Shown: positions 43,609-52,826 of the stretch, piece after piece | How the letters are laid out: every line of letters begins with the position of its first letter | Position numbering within the stretch: position 1 is the first letter of the stretch | Source of the DNA: Sphingomonas aracearum | GTDB lineage: Bacteria > Pseudomonadota > Alphaproteobacteria > Sphingomonadales > Sphingomonadaceae | Length of the DNA stretch: 64,000 bases | Assembly: GCF_003345355.1 (NCBI RefSeq) | Contig: NZ_QQNB01000004.1 | Location: 62,001-126,000 of the forward strand | Direction of reading: 5' to 3' | Made by a program: the position numbers and the translations under genes | Notes under the pieces: generated by a model | What the model was told of the DNA's origin: nothing | Database searches by the model: none | Seen by the model: the letters and a program-made list of their open reading frames with translations, nothing else

Positions 43609-44919
43609 TTGGCCTCACGGCGCGAAACCTGGGCGCGGGCGATCTGCGACACCGCAAGTGTTGGCAGGTATCTGCTGCCTGGGCGCGACTTGGAGTTCAT
43701 ACCGACGTTCCAAGACGTCGGCGAGGTCGATGTCCAAACCTTCCTTGAGCGCCTCGATGACCGTGGCGGCAGCATCGAGCTTCTCGCTAGTGCCTACTGG
43801 CTGTCACAGCCTGAGGTGGAGCAGTTCATCTTCCGCGATCTTCCCGTGCTGCTCAAGAACCTAGGGCACGGGTCGCGGTCTTCGCCGCCCTCGGTTGAGC
43901 CGACTTTTAAGGGTCGGGTGCTGTGGCAGAACACGATCCTTGGCCGCTTGTCGGGTGCCGTGCCGCGGGGCCGCTACCTCGTCCAGCACATCGAGAAGTC
44001 AGCCGACATTCCCGAAAACCGGTTGCTGAAGCTTTTCCTCACGCGCATCGTCACGACCGCGAACGAGATGGCGCGACGAGGCACCGGTGCGCTGCCGCAG
44101 CGCTTTGCATCGATCCGCGACACCGCCCAGCGCGGCCTGTTGAACACTTACCTGTCGGGCGTCGAGCTGGAGCACCGCATCACAGCCCGCATGTTATCCA
44201 CGGCCATTCGTCATCGCGACCACCGATACTCACGCTTGGCGCACCTCGCTCGCGACTTCGACCAAGCAGTAATCCGGGGTAAGTGGGTACAAATCCTTGA
44301 ATTATTGAGGAAAGGCTGGTTGGCGCCAGTGTCAAGCGATGACCTGTTCGAGCTCTACGCCCTCATCCTCGTTATGCAGGCGGTCGAGAGCGACCTTGGT
44401 TTTGGAGAGCCAAAGGCATATGGATTAATCCAGCGTGAGCGCTCCGCTGTCGCATCCTACCAGCGCGCCGACGGCGTCCGTGCAGAGGTCTTCTATAATC
44501 AGGTGCCAAGCAGCATCTTCAAGGGGTGCGGTTCCGAATACGTGCAACTCCTTGGATCGCACGATGGCATAGTGGGCGGCGAGCGCCGACCGGACATAAC
44601 CGTTCGCTTCATTTCTGGCACGGCAGATCGTCGTGTGCTCGTCGAAGTGAAGGAGACCGAGGACCCAACCTACATCCGCGACAGCGTTTACAAGGTACTC
44701 GGCTACATGCGAGATTTCGCCGGCGTCTGGGCTAACCTCCCCGACCAGCTTCCAAAGGCCGTGCTACTGTTTCCGACGAGCATTGCCCCGAAGGGAGCAC
44801 CGGCTCACTTGGTGCTAGTCTCGTCCGATCGCCCCGAAGATTTGGGGTCAGCCCTCGGAGCTGCGCTCGGCGATCTTGGCCACGGGCTGGCCGAGGAAAT
44901 TGACGAGGCGACCGCGTAG
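43609..44919 (+). CDS. McrC-like nuclease, restriction subunit 2
   Basis: A 436-residue protein from TTG. The C-terminal PD-(D/E)XK nuclease core is readable as RRPDITVRF then RRVLVEVKETED, where Asp and Glu-x-Lys are the metal-site residues. The middle (IEKSADIPENRLLKLFL, LSGVELEHRI) matches the DUF2357/McrC-like region. Its 3' end overlaps the convergent vsr gene by 72 bp. It forms the cleavage subunit with the McrB-like protein. Confidence 0.83.
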   Translation: MASRRETWARAICDTASVGRYLLPGRDLEFIPTFQDVGEVDVQTFLERLDDRGGSIELLASAYWLSQPEVEQFIFRDLPVLLKNLGHGSRSSPPSVEPTFKGRVLWQNTILGRLSGAVPRGRYLVQHIEKSADIPENRLLKLFLTRIVTTANEMARRGTGALPQRFASIRDTAQRGLLNTYLSGVELEHRITARMLSTAIRHRDHRYSRLAHLARDFDQAVIRGKWVQILELLRKGWLAPVSSDDLFELYALILVMQAVESDLGFGEPKAYGLIQRERSAVASYQRADGVRAEVFYNQVPSSIFKGCGSEYVQLLGSHDGIVGGERRPDITVRFISGTADRRVLVEVKETEDPTYIRDSVYKVLGYMRDFAGVWANLPDQLPKAVLLFPTSIAPKGAPAHLVLVSSDRPEDLGSALGAALGDLGHGLAEEIDEATA

Positions 44920-45303
44920 AGCATTCTCATCGTCCGTCTCGCACGCCCAGATAGTCAGTACGTCCCATCCCTTCGCCTGCAAAGCCTCGACATTCGCGCG
45001 GTCGCGCTCGGCGTTCCGGTCTAGCTTCGGGTTCCAGTATCCGGTGTTAGATCGCGGCCGGCCGCCGTCGGTGCAGCCCTTCGCCTGGTGCCCGTGCCAG
45101 AAGCAGCCGTGGATGAGGACGGCCTTTCGGCGGCGGGTGAAAGCGACGTCGGGCTTACCCGGCAAGTCCTTCAGGTGGATGCGAAAGCGATAGCCCAGTC
45201 GATGTAGCAGGCGACGCACGCGCAGCTCGGGCTTTGTGTCCTTGGACTTGATCGCTTGCATGATCCGCCGCTGACCAGCGGCGGATCGGTTGTTACTAGG
45301 CAT
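44848..45303 (-). CDS. vsr: Very short patch repair endonuclease Vsr
   Basis: A 151-residue protein with MQAIKSKDTKPELRVRRLLH, LPGKPDVAFTRRRKAVLIHG and CFWHGH, the Vsr core, including the Asp of KPDVAF, Cys and His residues of the zinc site and WNPKLDRNAERD. It nicks at T:G mismatches made by deamination of methylcytosine. It overlaps the methyltransferase end by eight bases. Confidence 0.92.
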   Translation of the reverse strand: MPSNNRSAAGQRRIMQAIKSKDTKPELRVRRLLHRLGYRFRIHLKDLPGKPDVAFTRRRKAVLIHGCFWHGHQAKGCTDGGRPRSNTGYWNPKLDRNAERDRANVEALQAKGWDVLTIWACETDDENALRGRLVNFLGQPVAKIAERSSEG

Positions 45304-46603
45304 CGACCTTGGTGCGGCGGCTCGTCTTGGGCTTGGCCTTGATCTCGCCGATCGTCGTCAGCACCTCGATCACAGCGCGGCCTAGGCCCTCGCCCATCAG
45401 CGGGGGCACGGCATTGCCGACCTGGCTGCAGCGCGCCACGTCGAAGCGGCGGCGGGGCCCGTTTATGGTATAGCGGCCGTGGAAGGTGAAGCGGTCGGGG
45501 AACGACTGCAGGCGCGCCATCTCGCGGACGGTGATGTTCCGGGCATGCTTGTAGTGGATGTACTCGTCGGGGTGCGTAGTGATCGTGGCGACGAGAGCCG
45601 CCGAATCGAGCAGCACCTTCTTGTCCTTCTTCGTGCCGTTCTTGAGCAGGAATTCCTTCGACAGACGGCCTGGGGTCTGGGTGCGGTGCGCGAGCTCGTA
45701 CAGGGTGCGCACACCCTCACCATGCACCGACATGCGATGCGAGTCCGGGATGGCGCCCTCCATAACACCCTCGCGCATCAGCTTCGCATAGGCACTCTTC
45801 GCGACGCCATAGACGCCCGACTTGAAGCGCGGGCTGTCGGGGCTGGTTACCACCCGCGCGCCTGCTAGGTCGTCGATCGCGTCCTTTACGGTGATGTTGC
45901 CCTCGGCCGGCAAGCCATGCTCGACGCGCACGGCCTTGGCAGCCCGCTCGATCGCGACCGCAGTCAGGTCATGCAGCGCTTGGCGCGACATGCCAGCCGC
46001 CATGACGCCGATGATCGCGACGCGCTTACGCGCCTGGGGTACGCCGAAGTCCGCGGAGTTGATGAGATGATAGCTAGCGATGTAGCCTAGGTCCTCAAGC
46101 TTCGCGATCGCGTCTTCGGCGACCGACGTTCCGGCCGTTCCTGGTTTCGATACGAAGCGGCGAGCCATGCCTTCGACATTCTCAATCAACACCGCTCGCG
46201 GCTGAACCAGCTCAACAAAGTCGAGCATGCGATAAACTAGGCTGTTCCGCTCATCCTCGCCGTCACGCTTCCCACCAACGGAAAAACCCTGACAAGGCGG
46301 GCCTCCAGCAACTAGGTCAACGGAACCTTTCAAGCCACGCAGATGGTCACAGAATTCGCTGTTGGCGAGCAGCGCCACTAGGTCCGTGTTCTTACGTGGC
46401 ATCCAATTCGGCCATCGGCTGAACGCCTTATACGGCGCATTAGCGTCAACCAGATTTGTCTCGAGTGTCTCGAAAGCCATAGGATCGCGCTCGATGGCGA
46501 ACAGGCCATTCCAACCCGCACGATGCATGCCTAAGGCGAGCCCGCCGCAACCTGCAAAAAGCTCGATGGACGTCCAGGCCGGTGCTTCGTCGATGTCGTT
46601 CAT
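45296..46603 (-). CDS. dcm: DNA (cytosine-5) methyltransferase
   Basis: A 435-residue protein. Motif I FAGCGGLALGMHRAG, motif IV GGPPCQGFSVGG with catalytic Cys, motif VI ENVEG, motif X near the C-terminus (CSQVGNAVPPLMGEGLG). The ATG at 46603 sits in an ATGA overlap with a short upstream frame; a GTG 8 codons earlier is an alternative. It protects host DNA against the McrB/McrC-like pair and creates the sites Vsr repairs. The recognition sequence cannot be read from sequence. Confidence 0.92.
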   Translation of the reverse strand: MNDIDEAPAWTSIELFAGCGGLALGMHRAGWNGLFAIERDPMAFETLETNLVDANAPYKAFSRWPNWMPRKNTDLVALLANSEFCDHLRGLKGSVDLVAGGPPCQGFSVGGKRDGEDERNSLVYRMLDFVELVQPRAVLIENVEGMARRFVSKPGTAGTSVAEDAIAKLEDLGYIASYHLINSADFGVPQARKRVAIIGVMAAGMSRQALHDLTAVAIERAAKAVRVEHGLPAEGNITVKDAIDDLAGARVVTSPDSPRFKSGVYGVAKSAYAKLMREGVMEGAIPDSHRMSVHGEGVRTLYELAHRTQTPGRLSKEFLLKNGTKKDKKVLLDSAALVATITTHPDEYIHYKHARNITVREMARLQSFPDRFTFHGRYTINGPRRRFDVARCSQVGNAVPPLMGEGLGRAVIEVLTTIGEIKAKPKTSRRTKVDA

Positions 46604-46848
46604 ACGCCTGTTCCAGTACTTTCCCACTGGCGCTCAACGCCGGATGGAATCCCGTTGATCCGCCCATCATTGCGACGAGCGGCTACACCAATCAGCGACT
46701 TGATCATGCCCATACGGGCATTGTCCGCGTTAATTTGGAGATCACGCACCCAGGAGCATGGCTTGGATCGACGCCGCGTTGAAGCGCCATGGCCGTTCTC
46801 CCATTGTTCTGGCGGGTTAGTGCTTGAGTAGCAGGTCGAAGTCAACAT
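46600..46848 (-). CDS. Possible short gene upstream of the methyltransferase
   Basis: An 82-residue frame ending in TGA that overlaps the methyltransferase ATG, a sign of coupling. The C-terminal part (WVRDLQINADNARMGMIKSL) has plausible protein character, but no domain is recognised and the N-terminus looks random. It may be the remains of a control gene cut by the recombinase gene next to it. Confidence 0.25.
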   Translation of the reverse strand: MLTSTCYSSTNPPEQWENGHGASTRRRSKPCSWVRDLQINADNARMGMIKSLIGVAARRNDGRINGIPSGVERQWESTGTGV

Positions 46849-46883
46849 TTTGCCTCCGATATGATGCGTGGAACGGATTGGCA

Positions 46884-47447
46884 TCAGGCGGCCGATCCTG
46901 CGGCGGTCAGTGCCCGGTAGAGGGTGGCATGGTGGCACTCGAGCAATTTGGCGGCTTCGCGCACCGACGTGCCTTCGCTCACCAACCGCTCGCCTAGCGC
47001 GATCTGATCAGGAGTGAGCTTAGGTGGGCGGCCGAAGCGGACTCCCCTCGCCCTGGCCGCTACTCGTCCGCTGCTGGTGCGCTGGTGGATCAGCTCGCGC
47101 TCGAACTCGGCGATGCCGGCGAACACCGTCAGCACCATGCGGCCAGCTGGCGAAGTCGTGTCCGCCCAAGGTTCCGCCAGCGAGCGCAGGCCGGCGCCGG
47201 CCTCCTTCAGCTTCTCGGCAATGTCGAGCAGGTCGCGAGTGGAGCGTGCCAGTCGGTCGAGCCGGGTCACAACCACCGTGTCATCGTCGCGTAGTTGCTC
47301 GATCATCTTAGCCAGCTCGGGCCGATCACGCTTCGCGCCCGACACCTTCTCCTCGAACGTCCGCTTGCATCCGGCCTCCTTCAACGCGGCGCGTTGCAGC
47401 CGGAGGTCTTGGTCGTCGGTGGACACACGGGCGTAGCCAATCAGCAT
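46884..47447 (-). CDS. Serine recombinase (resolvase family), orphan
   Basis: A 187-residue protein: LIGYARVSTDDQD (catalytic Ser), VVTRLDRLARSTRDLL, FAGIAEFERELIHQRT, C-terminal helix-turn-helix (SVREAAKLLECHHATLYRAL). A longer frame upstream adds a non-conserved N-terminus. There is no transposase partner. It sits at the border between the restriction cluster and the sulfite module, so it may mark how one was added. Confidence 0.88.
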   Translation of the reverse strand: MLIGYARVSTDDQDLRLQRAALKEAGCKRTFEEKVSGAKRDRPELAKMIEQLRDDDTVVVTRLDRLARSTRDLLDIAEKLKEAGAGLRSLAEPWADTTSPAGRMVLTVFAGIAEFERELIHQRTSSGRVAARARGVRFGRPPKLTPDQIALGERLVSEGTSVREAAKLLECHHATLYRALTAAGSAA

Positions 47448-47570
47448 GTCGCAGAACTGTATCAGAAGGTTGGCGTTCTGCAACCGACTTTTGCGACGCC
47501 AGCGTACGAGAGAATACGAGCGTTGAGGGCGCTGTCGCTAAACTCAGGATATTCGCGACGTAAGCCGGCA

Positions 47571-48083
47571 CTAGGGCTTGCGCTCCACATCCTTCCTGTC
47601 TGCTTCGGCCGGCGTCAGCCGGGCTCGATCGCGGATGCGGCGTTCGAGCGGCGCGCCGACGAAGAGCACCAGCAACGCGAGGCTCAGCCCACCGACGATC
47701 AGCGGCCACACTGCCAGCCCTGCCGCCACGCCCAGGGCCGCCGAAACCCAGATGCAGGCCGCCGTCGCCAGTCCGTGCACTTCCTGCCCCTGCCCGACGC
47801 GCAGCACCGCCCCGGCACCGATGAAGCCCACGCCCGACAGGATGCCCTGCACTGCGCGGCCTGCTGCGTCGGCGTTCACGTTGGTGAGGCCGCTATGCAC
47901 GATCGCCTGCACCGCAATGCAGCTCGCAAGGCCGACCAGCCCCAGCGTGCGCAGGCCCATGATCTGCCGGTTTTCGCGCGAGCGCTCCCAACCCAGCACC
48001 ATGCCGGCTGCCGTCGCCACGATCAGGCGGCCGATCGCATCGGCCCAAAAGGCGAAGTCCGGCGGCATGATGGTCGGGATCAT
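47571..48083 (-). CDS. MgtC/SapB-family membrane protein
   Basis: A 170-residue protein with four or five membrane helices: RLIVATAAGMVLGWERS with the conserved Arg-Glu region, GLRTLGLVGLASCIAV, ILSGVGFIGAGAVL, WVSAALGVAAGL. It starts in an ATGA overlap with the sulfite oxidase stop. MgtC-like proteins influence magnesium and membrane homeostasis; the role beside sulfite genes is not obvious. Confidence 0.85.
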   Translation of the reverse strand: MIPTIMPPDFAFWADAIGRLIVATAAGMVLGWERSRENRQIMGLRTLGLVGLASCIAVQAIVHSGLTNVNADAAGRAVQGILSGVGFIGAGAVLRVGQGQEVHGLATAACIWVSAALGVAAGLAVWPLIVGGLSLALLVLFVGAPLERRIRDRARLTPAEADRKDVERKP

Positions 48084-49150
48084 TCCACCAGCACGTGGAC
48101 GTGGTGCCAGGCGGTGCAGAGATAGCCGGCGAAGTTCCACATCGTGTCCGGCCGCTCGGGCTGCCCCTGCCCCGCCTCGTCGAACGCGCGCACCACCAGA
48201 TGCTGGCGACCCTTGGCCAGCGTGGCATCGAGTGACCAGCGCCGCCAGCCCCAGCGCGCTTCCGGATCGTCGGCGAACGTTGCCTGCCGCCAGTCCCGAC
48301 CACCATTCACTGACACCTCGACGCGCGAGATGCCACGATCATAGGCGATGGCGTAGCCCTCGATCCGCACGCCGCCAGCCGGCAGGCTCTCGCCCGAGCC
48401 GGGCGAGCAGATCGCGGCGTTGAGCGGCATGGCATTGATAGTCAGTCCCTGTGACCAGTCGACGGTCTCGCTCGTCACGTCGGCGGGGAATAGCTTGTAG
48501 TCGTGTGCCTGGATCGGCGCGTCTGACGGTGCGTCCCGCACCTCGATCCGCGTCAGCCACTTGGCGCTGCGCACGCCGGCATAGCCCGGCACCACCATCC
48601 GCAGCGGCGCGCCATGCTCTGGCGCCAGCGGCTCACCGTTCATCGCCCAGGCGAGTAGCACGTCGGGTGCCCGCGCCTTGGCCATTCCGATCGACACGCC
48701 GAACGGCGCCTCCTTACCTTCCACGTCTACCTCGTCCGCGCCGGTGAACGCCACGAACAGGTCGGACGCACCCGGCGCGCCAACCGCGTCGAGCACATCG
48801 GCCAAGTGGACGCCGGTCCACTCCGCATTACCGATCGCGCCCACGTCCCACGGGTCGCCCGAGGTCTTGCTGACCTGCTGGAGGTCAGTCCTCCGGTTGC
48901 CGGCACATTGCAGCACGGCGGTCACCATGCGCGTCGGAAAGGCGCTCTTCAGTTCCTCCACCGAGAAGGAGCGGCTTTCCACGTCAATCCCGCTCACCTC
49001 GATCCGGTGATCGGCGGGCAGATCAGGTACCGGCCCATGGCTGCGCACGTAGAAGAGCGCCTGCGGCGTCAGAAATTGCTCGATCAGTGCGCCGGGCTCC
49101 GGCTCAGCGTTATAGGGATCGGGGCTGCGCTCAATCATCTGCTCGCTCAT
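48080..49150 (-). CDS. Sulfite oxidase-type molybdopterin enzyme
   Basis: A 356-residue protein. Molybdenum-cofactor domain with VLQCAGNRR, where the Cys binds molybdenum, GIGNAEWTGVHLADVL-like text and GAPLRMVVPGYAG. The C-terminal dimerisation domain has the GYAIAYDRGISRVEVS pattern and ends at the HVLVE tail. There is no signal peptide and no heme domain, so it is the short bacterial type with unknown acceptor. It is coupled to the MgtC-like gene, and yeiH lies upstream. Confidence 0.9.
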   Translation of the reverse strand: MSEQMIERSPDPYNAEPEPGALIEQFLTPQALFYVRSHGPVPDLPADHRIEVSGIDVESRSFSVEELKSAFPTRMVTAVLQCAGNRRTDLQQVSKTSGDPWDVGAIGNAEWTGVHLADVLDAVGAPGASDLFVAFTGADEVDVEGKEAPFGVSIGMAKARAPDVLLAWAMNGEPLAPEHGAPLRMVVPGYAGVRSAKWLTRIEVRDAPSDAPIQAHDYKLFPADVTSETVDWSQGLTINAMPLNAAICSPGSGESLPAGGVRIEGYAIAYDRGISRVEVSVNGGRDWRQATFADDPEARWGWRRWSLDATLAKGRQHLVVRAFDEAGQGQPERPDTMWNFAGYLCTAWHHVHVLVE

Positions 49151-49209
49151 GGTGCCAGAACGTGTGGAAGCCAGGATGGCCCCGGCTTTCCGATCATTGC
49201 TCCGTTGGA

Positions 49210-50301
49210 TCACGCGATGTGCAGCACGGCAAGCAGAGTGAAGCTGATAGCACCCAGGCCGAACAACGAGAGGACCACCGCGGCCGTGACCCGACCGCCC
49301 GCCTTGGCGACGGTGCGCACGTCCACGCCGAGCCCGAGCGCGGCCATGGAGACGACGGTCAGCAGCGTGGCGATGCGGCCGATCGGCGCGATAGCGGCGG
49401 TGGGCACCAGCCCCAGCGAGCGGCAGGCGACCAGCGCCAGGAAGCCGATGATGAACCAGGGAACGAGGTGGGCGAGGTCGAGCCGCTTATGGGCCGGCTC
49501 GCCGGTGACGAACTCGCCGGCATGCACATGCTGGGGGGCAAGCCGCGGCGCCACCAGCGACAGGACTAGGCACACCGGCCCGAGCATCAGCACGCGCACC
49601 AGCTTGACTAGCGTGCCCATCTGTACGGCCGCGGCCCCCAGCGGCGAGGCGGCCGCGATCACCTGCGGCACGGCATAGACGGTGAGACCGGCGAGCGCGC
49701 CGAACGCGAGCCCGTTTATGCCGAGCGCGAGCCCCAGCAGCGGCAGGCCGAGCACGACCACGACGCCGAGTACGGCGGTGAACGCGATCGAGGCGGCAAC
49801 GTCGTCGCTGTCTGCCCCGATCACCGGTGCCACCGCCGCGATGGCCGAGTTGCCGCAGATCGAATTGCCGCATGCCACGAGCAGCGCCATGCGCGCCGGC
49901 AGGCCGAGCAGCCGACCGATGCAGAAGCTGAGCAGGATAGCTGAGGCCACCACGCCAGCAATGCCGACGAGCAGACCCGCGCCGGCCGATAATATGGTCG
50001 CCGCGCTGACCGATGCGCCGAGCAGGACCACCGCCACCTCCAGCAAATACTTGGCGCTGAAGGCGATGCCGTCGTGCCAGCGGTCGCCGGGCGTCCATAG
50101 GCTGCGCACCGCCGTGCCGATTAGGATGGCAAGCACCAAGGCTTCAAGCCACGCCTTGCCAGCCAGCGCACGCTCGCCTGCCTCCAAGGCGTAGGCAGCC
50201 CCGGTCACGGCAAGGCACAGGCCGATGCCGGGGAGCAAGCCAGCACGCTTGCCGCTTCCCTGTGCCGACGATGCGAGATGGTGATGGGCGAGACTGGCCA
50301 C
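49210..50301 (-). CDS. yeiH: YeiH-family putative sulfate/sulfite exporter
   Basis: A 363-residue protein with about ten membrane helices. The family core CGNSICGNSAIAAVAPVI is clear, with LLGASVSAATIL and VPWFIIGFLAL also typical. It is divergent from a LysR gene, the usual arrangement for yeiH. With the sulfite oxidase it would oxidise or expel sulfite and sulfur-derived anions. Confidence 0.88.
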   Translation of the reverse strand: MASLAHHHLASSAQGSGKRAGLLPGIGLCLAVTGAAYALEAGERALAGKAWLEALVLAILIGTAVRSLWTPGDRWHDGIAFSAKYLLEVAVVLLGASVSAATILSAGAGLLVGIAGVVASAILLSFCIGRLLGLPARMALLVACGNSICGNSAIAAVAPVIGADSDDVAASIAFTAVLGVVVVLGLPLLGLALGINGLAFGALAGLTVYAVPQVIAAASPLGAAAVQMGTLVKLVRVLMLGPVCLVLSLVAPRLAPQHVHAGEFVTGEPAHKRLDLAHLVPWFIIGFLALVACRSLGLVPTAAIAPIGRIATLLTVVSMAALGLGVDVRTVAKAGGRVTAAVVLSLFGLGAISFTLLAVLHIA

Positions 50302-50408
50302 GGCGGTTTCCTTCCGCGGTCGATCTATGCTCAGTCCACCAATCTATCCAACGCAGCTTTCTTGTTGTTTCGATCGTCAATCCTGATCGGTCCTGATAGC
50401 GATGTGAT

Positions 50409-51287
50409 ATGACGCTGGAGCAGCTCCGCATCTTCGTCGGCGTTGCCGAGCGCGAGCACATGACCGCTGCGGCGCGCGTGCTGAACGTCACGCAGTCAGC
50501 CGCCTCGGCGGCAATCGCGGCGCTGGAGGAGCGGCACGCGATAAAGCTGTTCCACCGCATCGGGCGGGGAATTGTGCTGACTGAGGCGGGCCAACTCTTC
50601 CTCACGGAGGCGCGCAGCGTGCTCGCGCGCGCAGGCGCGGCCGAGATGGTGTTGGACGAGCTGGGTGACCTCAAGCGCGGCACGTTGCGTGTCGTCGCCA
50701 GCCAGACCATCGCAGCCTATTGGTTGCCGCCGATCCTAGCCAACTTCCGCCAACGCTACCCGGCGCTCGGCATCGAGCTGGCGATTGGCAACACCGCCCA
50801 GGCCGCGGCGCGCGTCCACGACGGCGAGGCCGACCTTGGGATCGTTGAAGGTGAAGTCGACGATCCGGCGCTGGCGCACTGGCCGATTGGCGAGGATCGG
50901 CTGGTGCTGGTCGGCGCCGAGCCATTCGGAGAGATCCGCATCGATCCAGCTTGGCTGGCCCAAGCGCGGTGGGTGCAGCGTGAGCCGGGATCGGGCACGC
51001 GTTCGACGTTAGATCGCTATCTGGTCGCCCTCGGTGTCGATCCCGCTGCACTCGATGTAGCGCTCGTTCTCCCGTCGAACGAGGGTGTACGCACCGCCGT
51101 GGAGGCCGGCGCCGGCATCGCAGCCCTATCCTCGCTGGTGGTGGCACCAGCGATCAAGGCGGGAACGTTGCACGCCGCCTCGATCGTGTTCGATCCCCGC
51201 TCCTTCTTTGGCCTGCGCCATAAGGAACGCTACCGCACTAAGGCCGCTGATGCCTTGCTGGATGTGATCGGTTGGGGGAAGCAGTAG
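50409..51287 (+). CDS. LysR-family regulator of the sulfite module
   Basis: A 292-residue protein: N-terminal winged helix (LEQLRIFVGVAEREHMTAAA, VTQSAASAAIAALEE), then a substrate-binding domain with VVASQTIAAYWLPPIL. It is like YeiE/CysB-type regulators placed opposite yeiH. The ~107-bp divergent region probably holds its binding site. Confidence 0.88.
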   Translation: MTLEQLRIFVGVAEREHMTAAARVLNVTQSAASAAIAALEERHAIKLFHRIGRGIVLTEAGQLFLTEARSVLARAGAAEMVLDELGDLKRGTLRVVASQTIAAYWLPPILANFRQRYPALGIELAIGNTAQAAARVHDGEADLGIVEGEVDDPALAHWPIGEDRLVLVGAEPFGEIRIDPAWLAQARWVQREPGSGTRSTLDRYLVALGVDPAALDVALVLPSNEGVRTAVEAGAGIAALSSLVVAPAIKAGTLHAASIVFDPRSFFGLRHKERYRTKAADALLDVIGWGKQ

Positions 51288-51539
51288 GCCGCACTGCCGC
51301 TGACAACGGATGTCTCATGTCGCAAAAACCTAGACATCTGCGACATTGGAAAGTCAGAAATTTCGCGACATGCCACTTTCTCGCTTCCCTGCCCACTGCC
51401 TCAATCAACCTTCGTTTGTGAGAAATGCCATTGTCGGGCAGGTGGCAAACCCAAAGGCGCTTGCCGCCGCTATGCGTCTTCTCGCCTTGCGTTTATGGAT
51501 GGTGGTCAACGCAGCAAATCGGGTTGGGCGCTAAATTTT

Positions 51540-52826
51540 ATGTTCACACGACTCCGATTGGTAAACTTCAAAGCTTGGTCGGATACCAAGGATATAAGCC
51601 TGCGTCCGCTAACGATGCTTCTCGGCACCAACTCATCAGGGAAGTCGTCCCTTATCCAAAGCTTACTGCTACTCAAGCAGACAGCACGTTCACCCGATCG
51701 CACCGTTCATCTTAACCTTGGCGGAGACGAGATCAACGACTTGTTCGATTTTGGCGCCTTCGAAGACGTTCTGAACCAGAACGATGAAACACCCCGCCAG
51801 TTTTCGATCAGCTTTGATTTTGATGATCATGGCGTCGGACGCATTAGCAAGGGCAGTTTCGAATGTTCCTACGGCCAGACCTCATCCGGCAGCGTGGTGG
51901 TCCAGACACTCGTCCTTAAGGCTGAGGGTCGCCAATTTAAGGCCATCCGTCGAGAAAAGGGTGCTTTCTCGATCTTGGTTGATGATGACCAATCGCCAAG
52001 AGCCAAGGGGCGCGGTTACACACCTGAACGCTCGATTGCCTTTTCGGCCGACGCGATCGCCGTTCTTGATAAGGATGGTCAGCTGGTCGAGGATTTGAGC
52101 TTGGCTATCCGCCGTGAACTCGAGCGTATAATCTATCTTGGTCCGTTACGCCGTAAGCCGGAACGAGATTACCCTTGGAATAAGAGCAAGCCTGGTGACG
52201 TGGGGAGTGACGGACGCGGTGCGGTGGATGCCTTGTTGGCGAGCGCCCTGTTACGGGGCGACGAGCAGAATTACGTTGTAAACGGCGTCTCTCGCTGGCT
52301 CAGCAAGATGGGCGTCGCAGACAAGCTCGAAGTCCGGCAGCAAGGGCGGTCTAGCCGCTATGAGTTGATCGTGCATCGCGACGGCGTTGCATGCAATCTT
52401 CGTGACGTGGGTATCGGTGTCTCGCAGGTCCTGCCGGTGCTGGTAGTTTCCTACTTCGCTCCGAAGGGCAGCACGATCATCCTCGAGGAGCCCGAAATCC
52501 ACCTGCATCCGCTTGCTCAGTCTGCTCTGGCCGAGCTCTTTGTGGATGTTAGTCGCGAAAGGGGGATTCAGTTTCTTGTCGAAACCCACTCCGAGCATCT
52601 GTTTCGACGTATGCAAACCCTGATCGCCAAGAGAACTGCATCCGCGAGCGATACAGCCATGTATTTCGTAAAGCGAAAGAACAAATCTGCGGAACTCTGC
52701 ACTCTAGATATTGATGAGTTCGGCCGTGTGAAGAACTGGCCTGATGGATTCTTTGGGAATGCGCTTGGAGAAACACGTGAACAGGCACGGCTTATGTTCG
52801 AGCGACAGAAAGCCAGTGGGCAATGA
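51540..52826 (+). CDS. OLD-like AAA ATPase with DUF3696-type end (operon gene 1)
   Basis: A 428-residue protein. Walker A GTNSSGKSSLIQ (about residues 33-44), signature-like DVGIGVSQVLPVLV, Walker B IILEEPEIHLHP, H-loop VETHSEHLF. The C-terminus IDEFGRVKNWPDGFF fits DUF3696. ABC-type ATPases of this class switch on nucleases in many defence systems. The ATG at 51540 gives MFTRLRLVNFKAW, the family start; an earlier start at 51495 is not conserved. It overlaps the PIN gene by four bases. Confidence 0.85.
   Translation: MFTRLRLVNFKAWSDTKDISLRPLTMLLGTNSSGKSSLIQSLLLLKQTARSPDRTVHLNLGGDEINDLFDFGAFEDVLNQNDETPRQFSISFDFDDHGVGRISKGSFECSYGQTSSGSVVVQTLVLKAEGRQFKAIRREKGAFSILVDDDQSPRAKGRGYTPERSIAFSADAIAVLDKDGQLVEDLSLAIRRELERIIYLGPLRRKPERDYPWNKSKPGDVGSDGRGAVDALLASALLRGDEQNYVVNGVSRWLSKMGVADKLEVRQQGRSSRYELIVHRDGVACNLRDVGIGVSQVLPVLVVSYFAPKGSTIILEEPEIHLHPLAQSALAELFVDVSRERGIQFLVETHSEHLFRRMQTLIAKRTASASDTAMYFVKRKNKSAELCTLDIDEFGRVKNWPDGFFGNALGETREQARLMFERQKASGQ

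Noticed and set aside
41878..44919. Plain McrBC (methyl-directed) restriction system
   Set aside because: The pair sits next to a C5-methyltransferase and vsr, which fits LlaJI/BsuMI-type restriction of unmethylated DNA better.
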